Below, piece after piece: positions 28,066 through 36,325 of a DNA stretch of 64,000 nucleotides. Under the pieces are notes generated by a model. It saw only the letters and a program-made list of their open reading frames with translations. It had not been told where the DNA came from and made no database searches. The DNA is taken from assembly GCF_042431545.1 (NCBI RefSeq), contig NZ_JBHLYX010000006.1; one strand, written 5' to 3'. The translations under genes and the position numbers were made by a program. The stretch is from Pseudoalteromonas xiamenensis. GTDB lineage: Bacteria > Pseudomonadota > Gammaproteobacteria > Enterobacterales > Alteromonadaceae. Every line of letters begins with the position of its first letter. Within the stretch, counting starts at the first letter, position 1.

Positions 28066-28548
28066 TCATGGCGAGCTTTCTCTAAGTTCGGTAAGCCCCT
28101 TCAATTTATCCAAAATTACTCGCAAACCATCTGTTTCGTGTTTTGGATGCCCGACAGACTCCTCAAACGCAATAATACTTTCAAAATGCTTTATATAGTC
28201 TCGTGGAACGTTGTCAGATTGCCCTCTATGGTCACCGTATACTGCTTGTGTAAGATCACCTCTATTTACACAGGCATGGCGTGACAAAATTGCATGTTGT
28301 CCAAAATCTATTTCCCCAGCTTGGTAAAGCTGAAAAGACATATCAACCATCTCTTGATCTGTTATTGAATTCGGGTCAAAGTTATTAGCAATAGTTTTAA
28401 CCTCAGAATACCGCTGCTGAGCATTAACACTTAACTGAACAACAAAACTCTCATTTTTCTTAGGACTTTCAGGAAGCGGCGAAGCTTTGTAATGTTTAGA
28501 CTGTGTTTCATAAATTTGCTGTATACTTTTGTATTGCCCGATTTGCAT
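28066..28548 (-). CDS. Small protein, paralogue family member 3
   Basis: 160 residues from ATG 28548 with AGAGG 6 nt upstream. Same plan as the two proteins at 26741 and 27292: short N-terminal region starting MQIGQYKSIQQIYE, polar linker, core IANNFDPNSITDQEMVDMS.. FQLYQAGEIDFGQHAIL, a loop with RHACVNRGDLTQAV, and the C-terminal helices HFESIIAFEESVG.. RVILDKLKGL. It is transcribed toward the other two. No signal peptide or membrane segment. Unknown function. Confidence 0.75.
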   Translation of the reverse strand: MQIGQYKSIQQIYETQSKHYKASPLPESPKKNESFVVQLSVNAQQRYSEVKTIANNFDPNSITDQEMVDMSFQLYQAGEIDFGQHAILSRHACVNRGDLTQAVYGDHRGQSDNVPRDYIKHFESIIAFEESVGHPKHETDGLRVILDKLKGLTELRESSP

Positions 28549-29362
28549 ATGTGCCTCTAAAAGTAGAACGAAGTAAATATCACTAGATTATGCAATAATC
28601 GATCCTGTAATATACTTTCTAATTTTTATTTAGATAAAATTTTCTGAAATTATTGTCGCTTAACTGATGGTTTGAGGTGGTAACAATATTCAATGTGCTT
28701 TAGATTTGGTTGGTGATTTAAGTTAAATTTCTGTTGGTTTACTGGATTTATTGGTATCCTAAAATGGAAGGTTATAAGCTTTTATTGGTAAGGAGGAAGA
28801 TGTTTGATTTATTTCACCCTGGTTTCACTTGGGTAACATTAATTTTTCTAGTTGTGTAGATTAAATTGTTAAATTTCTGATGTTGAGATTGTTTTCTTCT
28901 GTGTTAGTAAAGTGGAACTTTTTGTCAAAATTTCTGGAATGAAATGGAGTTTTTATCTATACGTGTTCGTGATGTATAGTGTGTAGATAGACACTATGAA
29001 GGTGATATAAGATAAATATCTTGTTGTATTGTGATTTTATAATAGGTATTTAGGGTTTCTAGGCTTCGAGTACATTTATGGTTGTAAATTTCTAGGAAAA
29101 TTTCGTGCTTCCTTTTTCGTGGTAGAAGCTCAATATTAGGTTCAACCTAATGTATTTGGAATATTCTAATGCCAGTATTCAAAAAACATCTAGATGCAGG
29201 CTTCGAGAGAGATGTAAGAACAACGTTTTTTGATAGATTTTGAGTTGAATATAGATGGCATGATCTTATATGGCTCAATACTCTCAATACTCTCAATTCG
29301 AATTGATATAATTTTAGACTTACACGCTATCTCTAAGATTAATCGGGAAGGTAGGGCTTAGC
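28549..29362. other. Long AT-rich gap with one orphan promoter
   Basis: 814 bases with no gene-length frame. It contains a perfect TTTCAC direct-repeat promoter at 28812-28845 whose transcript would run through about 500 bases of non-coding DNA. A small RNA or a lost gene is possible; nothing else recognised. Confidence 0.5.
28812..28845 (+). promoter_or_regulatory. Orphan direct-repeat activator box plus -10
   Basis: Perfect TTTCAC-CCTGG-TTTCAC (28812-28828), then TAATTT (28840-28845) after 11 nt. No coding gene within 500 bp downstream on this strand. Confidence 0.55.
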
Positions 29363-29719
29363 ATGACTGGAAGTTGTCATTGTGGCAATGTCACTTTGGT
29401 GCTCAAACAGAAAATCGAACCGGTAACACGCTGCAATTGTTCAGTGTGTTACCGATACGGCGCTATTTGGGCCTATTTTTCACCGAAGGATGTTTTCATC
29501 GATTCGAAAGTGGAGACGCGCACCTATTGCTATGGAGACAAACACATTGATTTTCATCATTGTGTCGTTTGCGGTTGCCTTACCCATTACACCCCTACAG
29601 TGATTGGTAATGTGGACAGGATGGCGGTCAATTTAACCATGTTTGCACCTGAGGTGATGGAACAAGTGCATGTGCGGTATTTCGATGGTGCTAAGTCTTG
29701 GACTTTTTATGAAAAGTAG
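29363..29719 (+). CDS. GFA/CENP-V domain protein
   Basis: 118 residues. Zinc-binding cysteines are in the expected order: GSCHCGNV (CxC) at the N-terminus, RCNCSVCYR (CxCxxC), and HHCVVCGCLTHY (CxxCxC). This is the GFA fold named for glutathione-dependent formaldehyde-activating enzyme, but most members have unknown substrates, so formaldehyde detoxification should not be assumed. Start ATG 29363 behind GGAAGGTAGGG. Monocistronic as far as visible. Confidence 0.88.
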   Translation: MTGSCHCGNVTLVLKQKIEPVTRCNCSVCYRYGAIWAYFSPKDVFIDSKVETRTYCYGDKHIDFHHCVVCGCLTHYTPTVIGNVDRMAVNLTMFAPEVMEQVHVRYFDGAKSWTFYEK

Positions 29720-29970
29720 TTGTATTAACGCTCTAAGTTACAAGCAAATAATTGACAGGTACTTTGTGAGCTTGGGTTGATTTAAATCGATAAGTTGTCA
29801 CAAATCTGTATATGATGGAGATCAAAAACACTTATCCGTCAGTTATGTTTTAATGTAGTCAACAACGGTTTTCACCATGGGAAACTATCACGGCCTGGGT
29901 TATGGTCAGTATTTGGTCGGTCGAATCAGCAGTGCCATGAACAGATCTGTTATTGGTGACAGCTATCGTA

Positions 29971-30591
29971 TCAAGGTGACGCCTTTAACGCAGCAAAACC
30001 AACAGCAAAAAACCAGCATAGTTGGGTTATGCCAAACAGTGCCTGAAAGATATCACTGCCTGGAAGCAGAGTAGCTATGCCGGCCAGGCCTGCTGTATAA
30101 CCTGTCAGGCGTACAAACCAATGTAAGGATTGTTTTTTGTGCAGTTGATAGGTTGCAAGCAATGTCCACAGCCCACCCTGCATTTCAACGGCTCCGCCAA
30201 CACTGTTTTGCAGCGAAAACAGCAGGCTAATGGCTGCTACATCACCATGGGTGGTTGCCATATCTATCGCAGTTAGTGCCATACAACCGCTGGCTGTCAT
30301 CAGTCCCGCCCAGAGTATTGCTAGCGCGTTGATAAGTCGGGTAAAAGGTGATGCAACACTGTTTCTTGGCGCAGTCAAATTGAAAGACAGTAACAACAGG
30401 CTCAATGGAAACAGCAAATAAAGGCCTATATACCAACATCTTATTAGCAAGGGGTAAGAGTTGATGGTAGCTATGGTGTGTTCGACTGAACTGCCTAGAT
30501 GTGTAAAAAGCAGCAAAACGGCACTGAATCCAAGTAAATAAATGATTCCACATATAAATGCACTGGTTGGGTATAGCTGGTAGGGTTTCAA
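29971..30591 (-). CDS. Six-helix membrane protein (DUF4386-like)
   Basis: 206 residues from TTG 30591, chosen because GGAG lies 6 nt before it and the first helix then starts right after MKPYQLYPTSA. About six transmembrane helices are visible (ICGIIYLLGFSAVLLLF; WYIGLYLLFPLSLLLLSF; ALAILWAGLMTASGCMA; and three more). The hydrophobic pattern and length resemble DUF4386 proteins, whose role is unknown; this match is from memory and tentative. A TTTCAC-type repeat with a -10 lies just upstream on the same strand. Confidence 0.7.
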   Translation of the reverse strand: MKPYQLYPTSAFICGIIYLLGFSAVLLLFTHLGSSVEHTIATINSYPLLIRCWYIGLYLLFPLSLLLLSFNLTAPRNSVASPFTRLINALAILWAGLMTASGCMALTAIDMATTHGDVAAISLLFSLQNSVGGAVEMQGGLWTLLATYQLHKKQSLHWFVRLTGYTAGLAGIATLLPGSDIFQALFGITQLCWFFAVGFAALKASP

Positions 30592-30619
30592 TGGCCGCTC
30601 CGTTTAAGCTGGTCGAGCC

Positions 30620-30653
30620 ACCATAATGCGTTTGCGGTGAATTTTGCGTGAAA
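30620..30653 (-). promoter_or_regulatory. Direct-repeat activator box plus -10, minus strand
   Basis: On the minus strand TTTCAC-GCAAA-ATTCAC (30653-30637), one mismatch, then TATGGT (30625-30620) after 11 nt; the membrane-protein TTG is 29 nt further on. Confidence 0.45.
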
Positions 30654-30785
30654 TGTTGGTTTTTAATTCGTCTAGGGCAGGCAAATAATATCCTTCCTAA
30701 AGCAATTAATCAGAACATCTGGCTGATACCAAATAGTGTACTGGCCAATGTCAATCCGGGAATCATGGTTAATGTGAATAGCCAC

Positions 30786-31752
30786 TGATTTCCTAGACGC
30801 CTTTTAGTTAGATAAACTAGCTTAAAAAGAGGTGTCTGTGAGCCATAAACGTTACCCCGAACAATTCAAAATCGAAGCAATGAAACAAATCACCGTTGCC
30901 GGCCATTCTGTTGCTGACGTTGCCAGCGTTTAGGTACTGCCACACAGTCTTTACGTCTGGATTAATCGCTATGGTCCTGACTCTGAGGAACATCTACAGC
31001 AGTCTGCTGAGTCCTCAGAAATTCGACGATTACAAAAAGAGCTTAAGCATGTTATTGAAAAAAGCGGCGTACTTCGCAAGCCACCACGAGTAAGATACGC
31101 CTTTATCCGAGAGCATCATCACAGCCACTCAGTGTAACATCTGTGTCAGCTGTTTGATGTTCATCCGAGCGGGTAATACGCGTGGAGGAGCTGCGCAAAG
31201 TCGAAGCGACAACGTGACAATAAACCAACACAAACAATGTTGGCTTGAGTCTGGTGGTGTTTATGGATACCGAAAACTCCATCGAGATCTTGGCGCTGTA
31301 ATGGACTTGTTCTCACGACGAATTATTGGTTGGTCAATGGGTAGTCGTATCACCAAAGAGCTTACGTTAGATGCTTTATTAATGGCGGTATGGCGTCGTA
31401 AACCTACAGGCAAAGTGTTGGTTCATTCGGATCAAATAAGCCAATACACGAGCCATGATTGGAGTGAGTTTCTAAACGCTCATGGTTTGAATGGTAGCAT
31501 GAGTCGTCGAGGTGGTTGCCATGATAACGCAGTAGCAGAGAGTTTCTTTCAACTGTTGAAACGTGAACGAATAAAGCGAAAAATCTATGCGACCAGGGAC
31601 GACGCAAAGATGGATATGTTTAATTATATTGAGATGTTCTACAATCCGAAACGACAGCATAGTTCCAATGATGGGCTATCACCGTTTGAGTATGAACGTC
31701 AGTATTTTAATGAGGCTAAAAGTCGTCTACTGAAGTAGTGGCGATTCAGATC
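30786..31752 (+). mobile_element. IS3-family insertion sequence remnant with internal deletion
   Basis: Left end TGATTTCCTAGACGCC at 30786; right end (read inward) TGAATCGCCACTACTT at 31748-31733. The ends share an inner TAGACG[A/C]CTTTTAG. Inside are an orfA-like frame starting GTG 30838 (SHKRYPEQFKIEAMKQI) with a stop at about 30931, and an orfB-like C-terminus in 31154-31738 with the integrase-core motifs VHSDQISQYTSHDW and NAVAESFFQLLKRE. About 100 residues of orfB between RKLHRDLGA and VMDLFSRRIIGW are missing, which removes the first catalytic Asp region. Dead element. Confidence 0.8.
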
Positions 31753-31799
31753 AATTAGTAAATTCGTGGTATTATTATGAAAATAATATTGGTTATAAA

Positions 31800-31833
31800 T
31801 TTCACCTTTTTTTGACAATGCTTTCTGTATTCT
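31800..31833 (+). promoter_or_regulatory. Leader unit 1: direct-repeat box plus -10
   Basis: TTTCAC-CTTTT-TTTGAC (31800-31816), TATTCT (31828-31833) after 11 nt. The transcript would reach a terminator-like hairpin at 31918-31945 after about 100 nt. Confidence 0.55.
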
Positions 31834-31917
31834 GTTATTAATTTATCAACATTGACACCCATTCTAAGATTACATCAACGAGTGTGTTTTGTTCAGTTTT
31901 TAATATTTTCCCCCAGT

Positions 31918-31945
31918 TTGTTATCAGGGATGATAACAATTTTTT
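31918..31945 (+). terminator. Terminator-like hairpin with GGA loop (unit 1)
   Basis: TTGTTATC-AGGGAT-GATAACAA, an 8-bp perfect stem, followed by six T. It would end a transcript of about 105 nt started at the unit 1 promoter. The loop shows AGGGAT, like a CsrA target. Confidence 0.6.
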
Positions 31946-32056
31946 GCTTAATCAAACGAAATTGGTCATCGATAACATAGTATTAAGTTGAATGGTTTAA
32001 TTACGTTACATATCAACACATGCGTGTTTTGAGAGGCAAAGAGAGATTCAATACAC

Positions 32057-32072
32057 TGAATCGCCACTACTT
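32057..32072 (-). repeat. Solo IS end
   Basis: TGAATCGCCACTACTT, identical to the IS3-remnant end at 31733-31748 but inverted, about 310 bp away. No transposase is attached. Confidence 0.6.
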
Positions 32073-32354
32073 AAGTACTAGCTTTTATTTTGTCAATTCC
32101 CAAATGTATCTCATAACTAGATAACACATAAAGACGATTTTGAATTCCATCTTTAACTGTTGTGGTCAGGGTAAGTGATGACCCAAGCCACTTCTATGAT
32201 TAGCATTTCGATGAGCTTACGTTTTATCATCGCAAATTCTCTTATCTCAATTTAAGTAAATTATAGATTGGAACTGTTTTGCTCTTGGATAATTTCTATA
32301 AGACTTATTTATTTGCGTTGTTATAATTAATTTCTAATAAATATTATCTATAGA

Positions 32355-32388
32355 TTTCACCTTTTTTTGACATGGTTTTCGATACTAT
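32355..32388 (+). promoter_or_regulatory. Leader unit 2: direct-repeat box plus -10
   Basis: TTTCAC-CTTTT-TTTGAC (32355-32371), TACTAT (32383-32388) after 11 nt. Box identical to unit 1. Confidence 0.55.
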
Positions 32389-32462
32389 GGTTTTGCTATC
32401 TAGAATAGTTTGCTGAGTTCAGCTGCTTATTCAAAGGTTGATTCATGTTATTCCGAGAATGA

Positions 32463-32490
32463 GGCGCCATCATGGATGATGGCACCTTTT
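32463..32490 (+). terminator. Hairpin with TGGA loop (unit 2, first)
   Basis: A 10-position stem (one C-A mismatch) GGCGCCATCA-TGGA-TGATGGCACC then TTTT. It is a plausible terminator about 70-95 nt after the unit 2 start. The stem differs from the next hairpin by paired changes. Confidence 0.5.
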
Positions 32491-32533
32491 AAGTGCAATT
32501 GATATTTTAATTTTTCTAGATTACTCCCTTGAT

Positions 32534-32559
32534 TGTTATCATGGATGATAACACTTTTT
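32534..32559 (+). terminator. Hairpin with TGGA loop (unit 2, second)
   Basis: GTTATCA-TGGA-TGATAAC (32535-32552) with an extra T-A pair, then C and five T. Compared with the hairpin at 32463, TT/AA replaces CC/GG in the stem, a covariation that argues for an RNA structure. Confidence 0.55.
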
Positions 32560-33012
32560 GGTTGATAAAATAAGGCTTTTAATCAATGTGGTGGTTGGCT
32601 TAAGTGTTCTTTAATTTGTAGGTTAAAGCCTTTGCTTTGTTGTAGATTAATTTTTTTATTTTTTCTCATAAATATCCAATGCGTCCTCTACCTTCTTAAA
32701 TTTTAATTATTTCCGTTATGCCCGAGCACTTCAGGTTTTTGATTGCAAAAACCTACTTAAGCTCGAGTTTTCTTTTGTCGATTATCAGAAGCCTCTCATA
32801 CCAGAAGGGTGCATATAGTCGTATTTGAATATTAATTATTAAGTTAAAGTTAATTTTAGAACTTAACTATTTTACTTTTTGGCTGCACAAGTAAGGATCT
32901 GTAGTTGAAATTTTGGAATGGGTTGGCGTTTTTTAAGTTAAAAGTTGTCGATGACATGTGGATTAATAACTTTAACTTGTTGTCACTATTCTTTAAATAA
33001 TATTTTTATGAG

Positions 33013-33046
33013 TTTCACCTTTTTTTGACAATGTTGTTGATACTCT
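33013..33046 (+). promoter_or_regulatory. Leader unit 3: direct-repeat box plus -10 of the TonB receptor gene
   Basis: TTTCAC-CTTTT-TTTGAC (33013-33029), TACTCT (33041-33046) after 11 nt. The leader is then about 210 nt long and holds one imperfect GGA hairpin. Confidence 0.55.
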
Positions 33047-33155
33047 CCATGTGCTATTCGAATAGTGTATTTTATTTTGCTTCATCTTTGATGTTTATTC
33101 AAAGGTTGAACCAACGATTTATTTTTGTTGTTCCGCTTCTAATATCTCCCTGGAT

Positions 33156-33175
33156 TGTTCTCACGGATGAAAACA
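33156..33175 (+). promoter_or_regulatory. Leader hairpin with CGGA loop (unit 3)
   Basis: TGTTCTCA-CGGA-TGAAAACA, 8 positions with one mismatch, in the 5' leader of the TonB receptor. Weaker than its two relatives and lacking a T-run, so read-through is expected. Confidence 0.4.
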
Positions 33176-33264
33176 CCATTTTAGTATAATTAAGATATAA
33201 ATTTTCCTAAAGTTGATATTAGTTGCAAGGGCACAGAAGATTAAATACTATCAGGTGATTGAAA

Positions 33265-36063
33265 ATGATTAAAAATAGAATCGCAAAAAGCGTTAACGCT
33301 GCATTGGCATTAGGCGCTGCAACTTCTTCTGTACTTTCTATGGGAGTTTTTGCAGCACAGGAGGAATCCGAAAAAGTAGAGCGCATTGAAATAACAGGTT
33401 CTGCAATAAAAAGAACTGATTTGGAAGGGTCTTTACCTATACAAATTATCGATTCAGCAGACATTGAAAAATCAGGCATGTCAAGCGTACCAGAATTAAT
33501 AGCATCATTACCAGCGATGCAAGGGTTTACAACTGAAGGTGAATCTGTTGGTGGCGGCGGTGGTGGCATTCAAACTGCATCTCTTAGAGATTTAGGAGAG
33601 TCGTATACTCTAGTTTTAGTTAATGGTCGTCGTCAGGTTTCAGCAGATTCCGGTGGTGCTGTAGACATTAATGCAATTCCTTTATCTGCGATAAAACGAG
33701 TTGAAATCCTGACAGATGGCGCATCTGCTTTATACGGCTCGGACGCAATCGCAGGTGTAGTTAATTTTATATTAAAGGATGATGTTCAAGAGACCACTAT
33801 AACAGCACGTTACAGTAAACCCAAAGACACATATTCGGCCAACTTTTCAATAACTACTGGTTTTGGTGATATAAGTTCAGACGGTTACAATATTGTTCTT
33901 TCGTACAGCCATGACCAAAAAGATAGCCTTCGAGCTGCTGATCGAGACTTTGCTCGAACTGGTTTTGTGCAATTTGAACATGGTGGTCAGGATCTTGTTG
34001 CGATCGCGGGTTCTAGCAATGCTATTCCAGGAAATGCTTACATTTCGTACTATGATCCTGATGATTTAGATGGCGATGGCCGATTAGTCGAATCGCTTTC
34101 TTTTAACCCATATAAAGAGACGACTGGGCAATGCCACTCATCGAGTGCACCATCCGGAACCGCTTGTCAGTTCGATTACACAAGTACGTTAGAAATCCAG
34201 CCAGAAAGTAAGCGAGACAATGTTTATGCAAAGGCTGATTTTGTTTTGGCAGATGATTTACGTGCATTTGCTTCTGCTTCTTTGTCCAACTACTCTTTAA
34301 CGGCGCGAATAGCACCATATCCAACAGGAACGTTTACCTTAGATTCTACTTCCGATCTCGTTGCTGAGTATGTCTTACCTCATTTGACTGACTATCAGAA
34401 ATCAAATTTGAAAGAAGTCGCTGCAAGATGGAGAACGCTTCCAGGAGGTAATCGGACAGATGAGTTTGAAACAAAGACTGCGCAGCTTGTGGCCGGTATT
34501 AGCGGTGAAGTAAGCGAATGGTCTTATGATGCAACTATTTCTCATGGAAAAGCCACGAGGGATAATAATCGCATCACAGGTTATCCACTTGATGAAGAAT
34601 TTAGAGCATTATTAGCTTCAGGGCAGTTAAATATTTTTGTTCCGCCGGAAGAGATGTCTGAGGATCAAAATAAACTGGTCAAAGGCACAATGTTTAATGG
34701 AAACTGGGACAAAACTGAAACGTCTTTAACTTCTTTCGAAGCGAAAGCATCAGGTGTGGTCGCTGAATTAGATTCTGGCAGCGTTTACGTAGGCTTCGGT
34801 ATTGACTACAGAAAACAACAATATTCTGTCAGTATCTCAGATGCTAATAAAAACGAAGTGGTCTTTTTAGATAGTAAAGGTGACGAATTCGATTTAGAGC
34901 GTGATATGTATGGAGCGTTTGCTGAAGTTGTAGTGCCTGTAGTTGAAAATCTTGAAGTAACAGCATCGCTTCGTTATGACAATATTGGAACGACATCAGA
35001 CTCAAAGAGAACTGGTGAAAAGACGGTTGGTTCTTCTCAGAACGACACAACTTATAAGATTAGTGCTGCTTATAGACCAACAGAGCAATGGCTACTTAGA
35101 GCATCGTATGGCACAGGGTTTAAAGCTCCAACGATGCGTCAAATTGCTGAACCTAGGATCGAGTTTGGTGTCACTAGTGCCCCTTACGATTGTCCAGCCG
35201 GATTGCCTGCAGATAAAGCACAGTATTGCTGGTCCGATAAGTTGCAGTATGATGTTTATCGAGAAGGAAATGGTGACCTTAAGCCAGAAAAGTCTACTCA
35301 ATACACTTTAGGATTTGTCTGGTCTGGTGATACAGGTACTAGCTTTAGTCTAGACTACTGGAATATTGAAATGAAAGATCAAGTTGATCGCTTGACTCAA
35401 GACCAAATATTCTTCAATGCTGCACTGTATAAAGATCTATTCGTTACAAAGATTGATAAAGGAACTGGAAATACTACTTTAGCTATTCTTCAAGCACCTT
35501 CAAACGTAGGAAAATCAGAAAATTCGGGCATCGATTGGAGTTTGGATCTAACCAATGAACTGGCTATTGGTACATGGAAATTTGGTGTCCAAGGCACATA
35601 TATGATCGAAAGCCAAAGTCTACGCGTTGGCTCCGATGACGTGTGGGAGACTAGTCTTGGGAAAGTAGGAACAAATGCAGCTGTTACTTTCAGAAATATT
35701 GTTAGAATCACTAACAGCCTAACATATGGCGATTTTACCCATGCGTTGTATATTAATGGTCGAAGTGGTTATACAGATGCTGCTGCAGATATTAGCTTTT
35801 ATGTAGCAGAAGCAGATAACTGGGATAACGCAGTAGATGGCTCATTAATATTGAAGCATGTTGATGCATATTTCACGATGGACTATCAGTTAAAATATAA
35901 TTTAACTGACGACTCTGATGTTGCATTTGGTGTTAGAAATCTGATGGATAAGAAACCTCCATTTACTTTAAATGCCTCTGCTGGGCATCAAGTTGGATAT
36001 GATCCTCGATATGCTGACCCATATGGAAGAACTCTTTATGTACAGGCAAATTATAAGTTTTAG
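33265..36063 (+). CDS. TonB-dependent outer-membrane receptor
   Basis: 932 residues from ATG 33265 (AGGTGA 6 nt upstream). Signal peptide MIKNRIAKSVNAALALGA..GVFAA; then a short stretch KVERIEITGS typical of proteobacterial TonB receptors; plug domain about 40-170 (SLRDLGESYTLVLVNGRR, DINAIPLSAIKRVEILTDGASALYGSDAIAGVVNFI); 22-strand barrel to the terminal aromatic residue (LYVQANYKF). No neighbouring transport or enzyme genes reveal the ligand; peptides, glycans or siderophores are all possible. The long triplicated leader suggests tight control, perhaps by an OmpR-type activator and by RNA hairpins. Confidence 0.93.
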   Translation: MIKNRIAKSVNAALALGAATSSVLSMGVFAAQEESEKVERIEITGSAIKRTDLEGSLPIQIIDSADIEKSGMSSVPELIASLPAMQGFTTEGESVGGGGGGIQTASLRDLGESYTLVLVNGRRQVSADSGGAVDINAIPLSAIKRVEILTDGASALYGSDAIAGVVNFILKDDVQETTITARYSKPKDTYSANFSITTGFGDISSDGYNIVLSYSHDQKDSLRAADRDFARTGFVQFEHGGQDLVAIAGSSNAIPGNAYISYYDPDDLDGDGRLVESLSFNPYKETTGQCHSSSAPSGTACQFDYTSTLEIQPESKRDNVYAKADFVLADDLRAFASASLSNYSLTARIAPYPTGTFTLDSTSDLVAEYVLPHLTDYQKSNLKEVAARWRTLPGGNRTDEFETKTAQLVAGISGEVSEWSYDATISHGKATRDNNRITGYPLDEEFRALLASGQLNIFVPPEEMSEDQNKLVKGTMFNGNWDKTETSLTSFEAKASGVVAELDSGSVYVGFGIDYRKQQYSVSISDANKNEVVFLDSKGDEFDLERDMYGAFAEVVVPVVENLEVTASLRYDNIGTTSDSKRTGEKTVGSSQNDTTYKISAAYRPTEQWLLRASYGTGFKAPTMRQIAEPRIEFGVTSAPYDCPAGLPADKAQYCWSDKLQYDVYREGNGDLKPEKSTQYTLGFVWSGDTGTSFSLDYWNIEMKDQVDRLTQDQIFFNAALYKDLFVTKIDKGTGNTTLAILQAPSNVGKSENSGIDWSLDLTNELAIGTWKFGVQGTYMIESQSLRVGSDDVWETSLGKVGTNAAVTFRNIVRITNSLTYGDFTHALYINGRSGYTDAAADISFYVAEADNWDNAVDGSLILKHVDAYFTMDYQLKYNLTDDSDVAFGVRNLMDKKPPFTLNASAGHQVGYDPRYADPYGRTLYVQANYKF

Positions 36064-36108
36064 TAACGGTTGAAACATTTACTTTAACTTTTTGACGTAA
36101 AAACATAG

Positions 36109-36147
36109 ATAGTGATGTGGTCAATTATTTTTTGGTCACATCACTAT
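36109..36147. terminator. Hairpin after the TonB receptor gene
   Basis: ATAGTGATGTG / CACATCACTAT, an 11-bp perfect stem with a 17-nt loop, between convergent genes. No strong T-run follows on either strand, so termination is uncertain. Confidence 0.4.
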
Positions 36148-36325
36148 AATGGCGTTTGGGCTTTCAATTAGTTTTAACGTATATACTGACTTCTATATAA
36201 AGATGTCACCATAATTAGCTGACCACTACAACTTTAATTTTTCTACAATTATACAAATGTACCTTATCTTTCTTGGTACTTTTTATTTTTTATCTAAATA
36301 CCTCGTTACCGCGTTGAAATCGAAG

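Larger units (their letters stand above)
31753..33264. other. 1.5-kb gene-free leader region with three related promoter units
   Basis: Three copies of a promoter plus leader occur at about 31800, 32355 and 33013, each with a TTTCAC box, a -10 and a downstream hairpin. Units 2 and 3 also share CTAT(T/C)..AATAG and TTATTCAAAGGTTGA in the leader. Only the third leads directly into the TonB receptor gene. Units 1 and 2 may be small RNAs or leftovers of tandem receptor genes. Confidence 0.6.

Noticed and set aside
29877..30074. Plus-strand ORF beginning near ATG 29877
   Set aside because: It overlaps the minus-strand membrane protein gene and has no domain or ribosome site.
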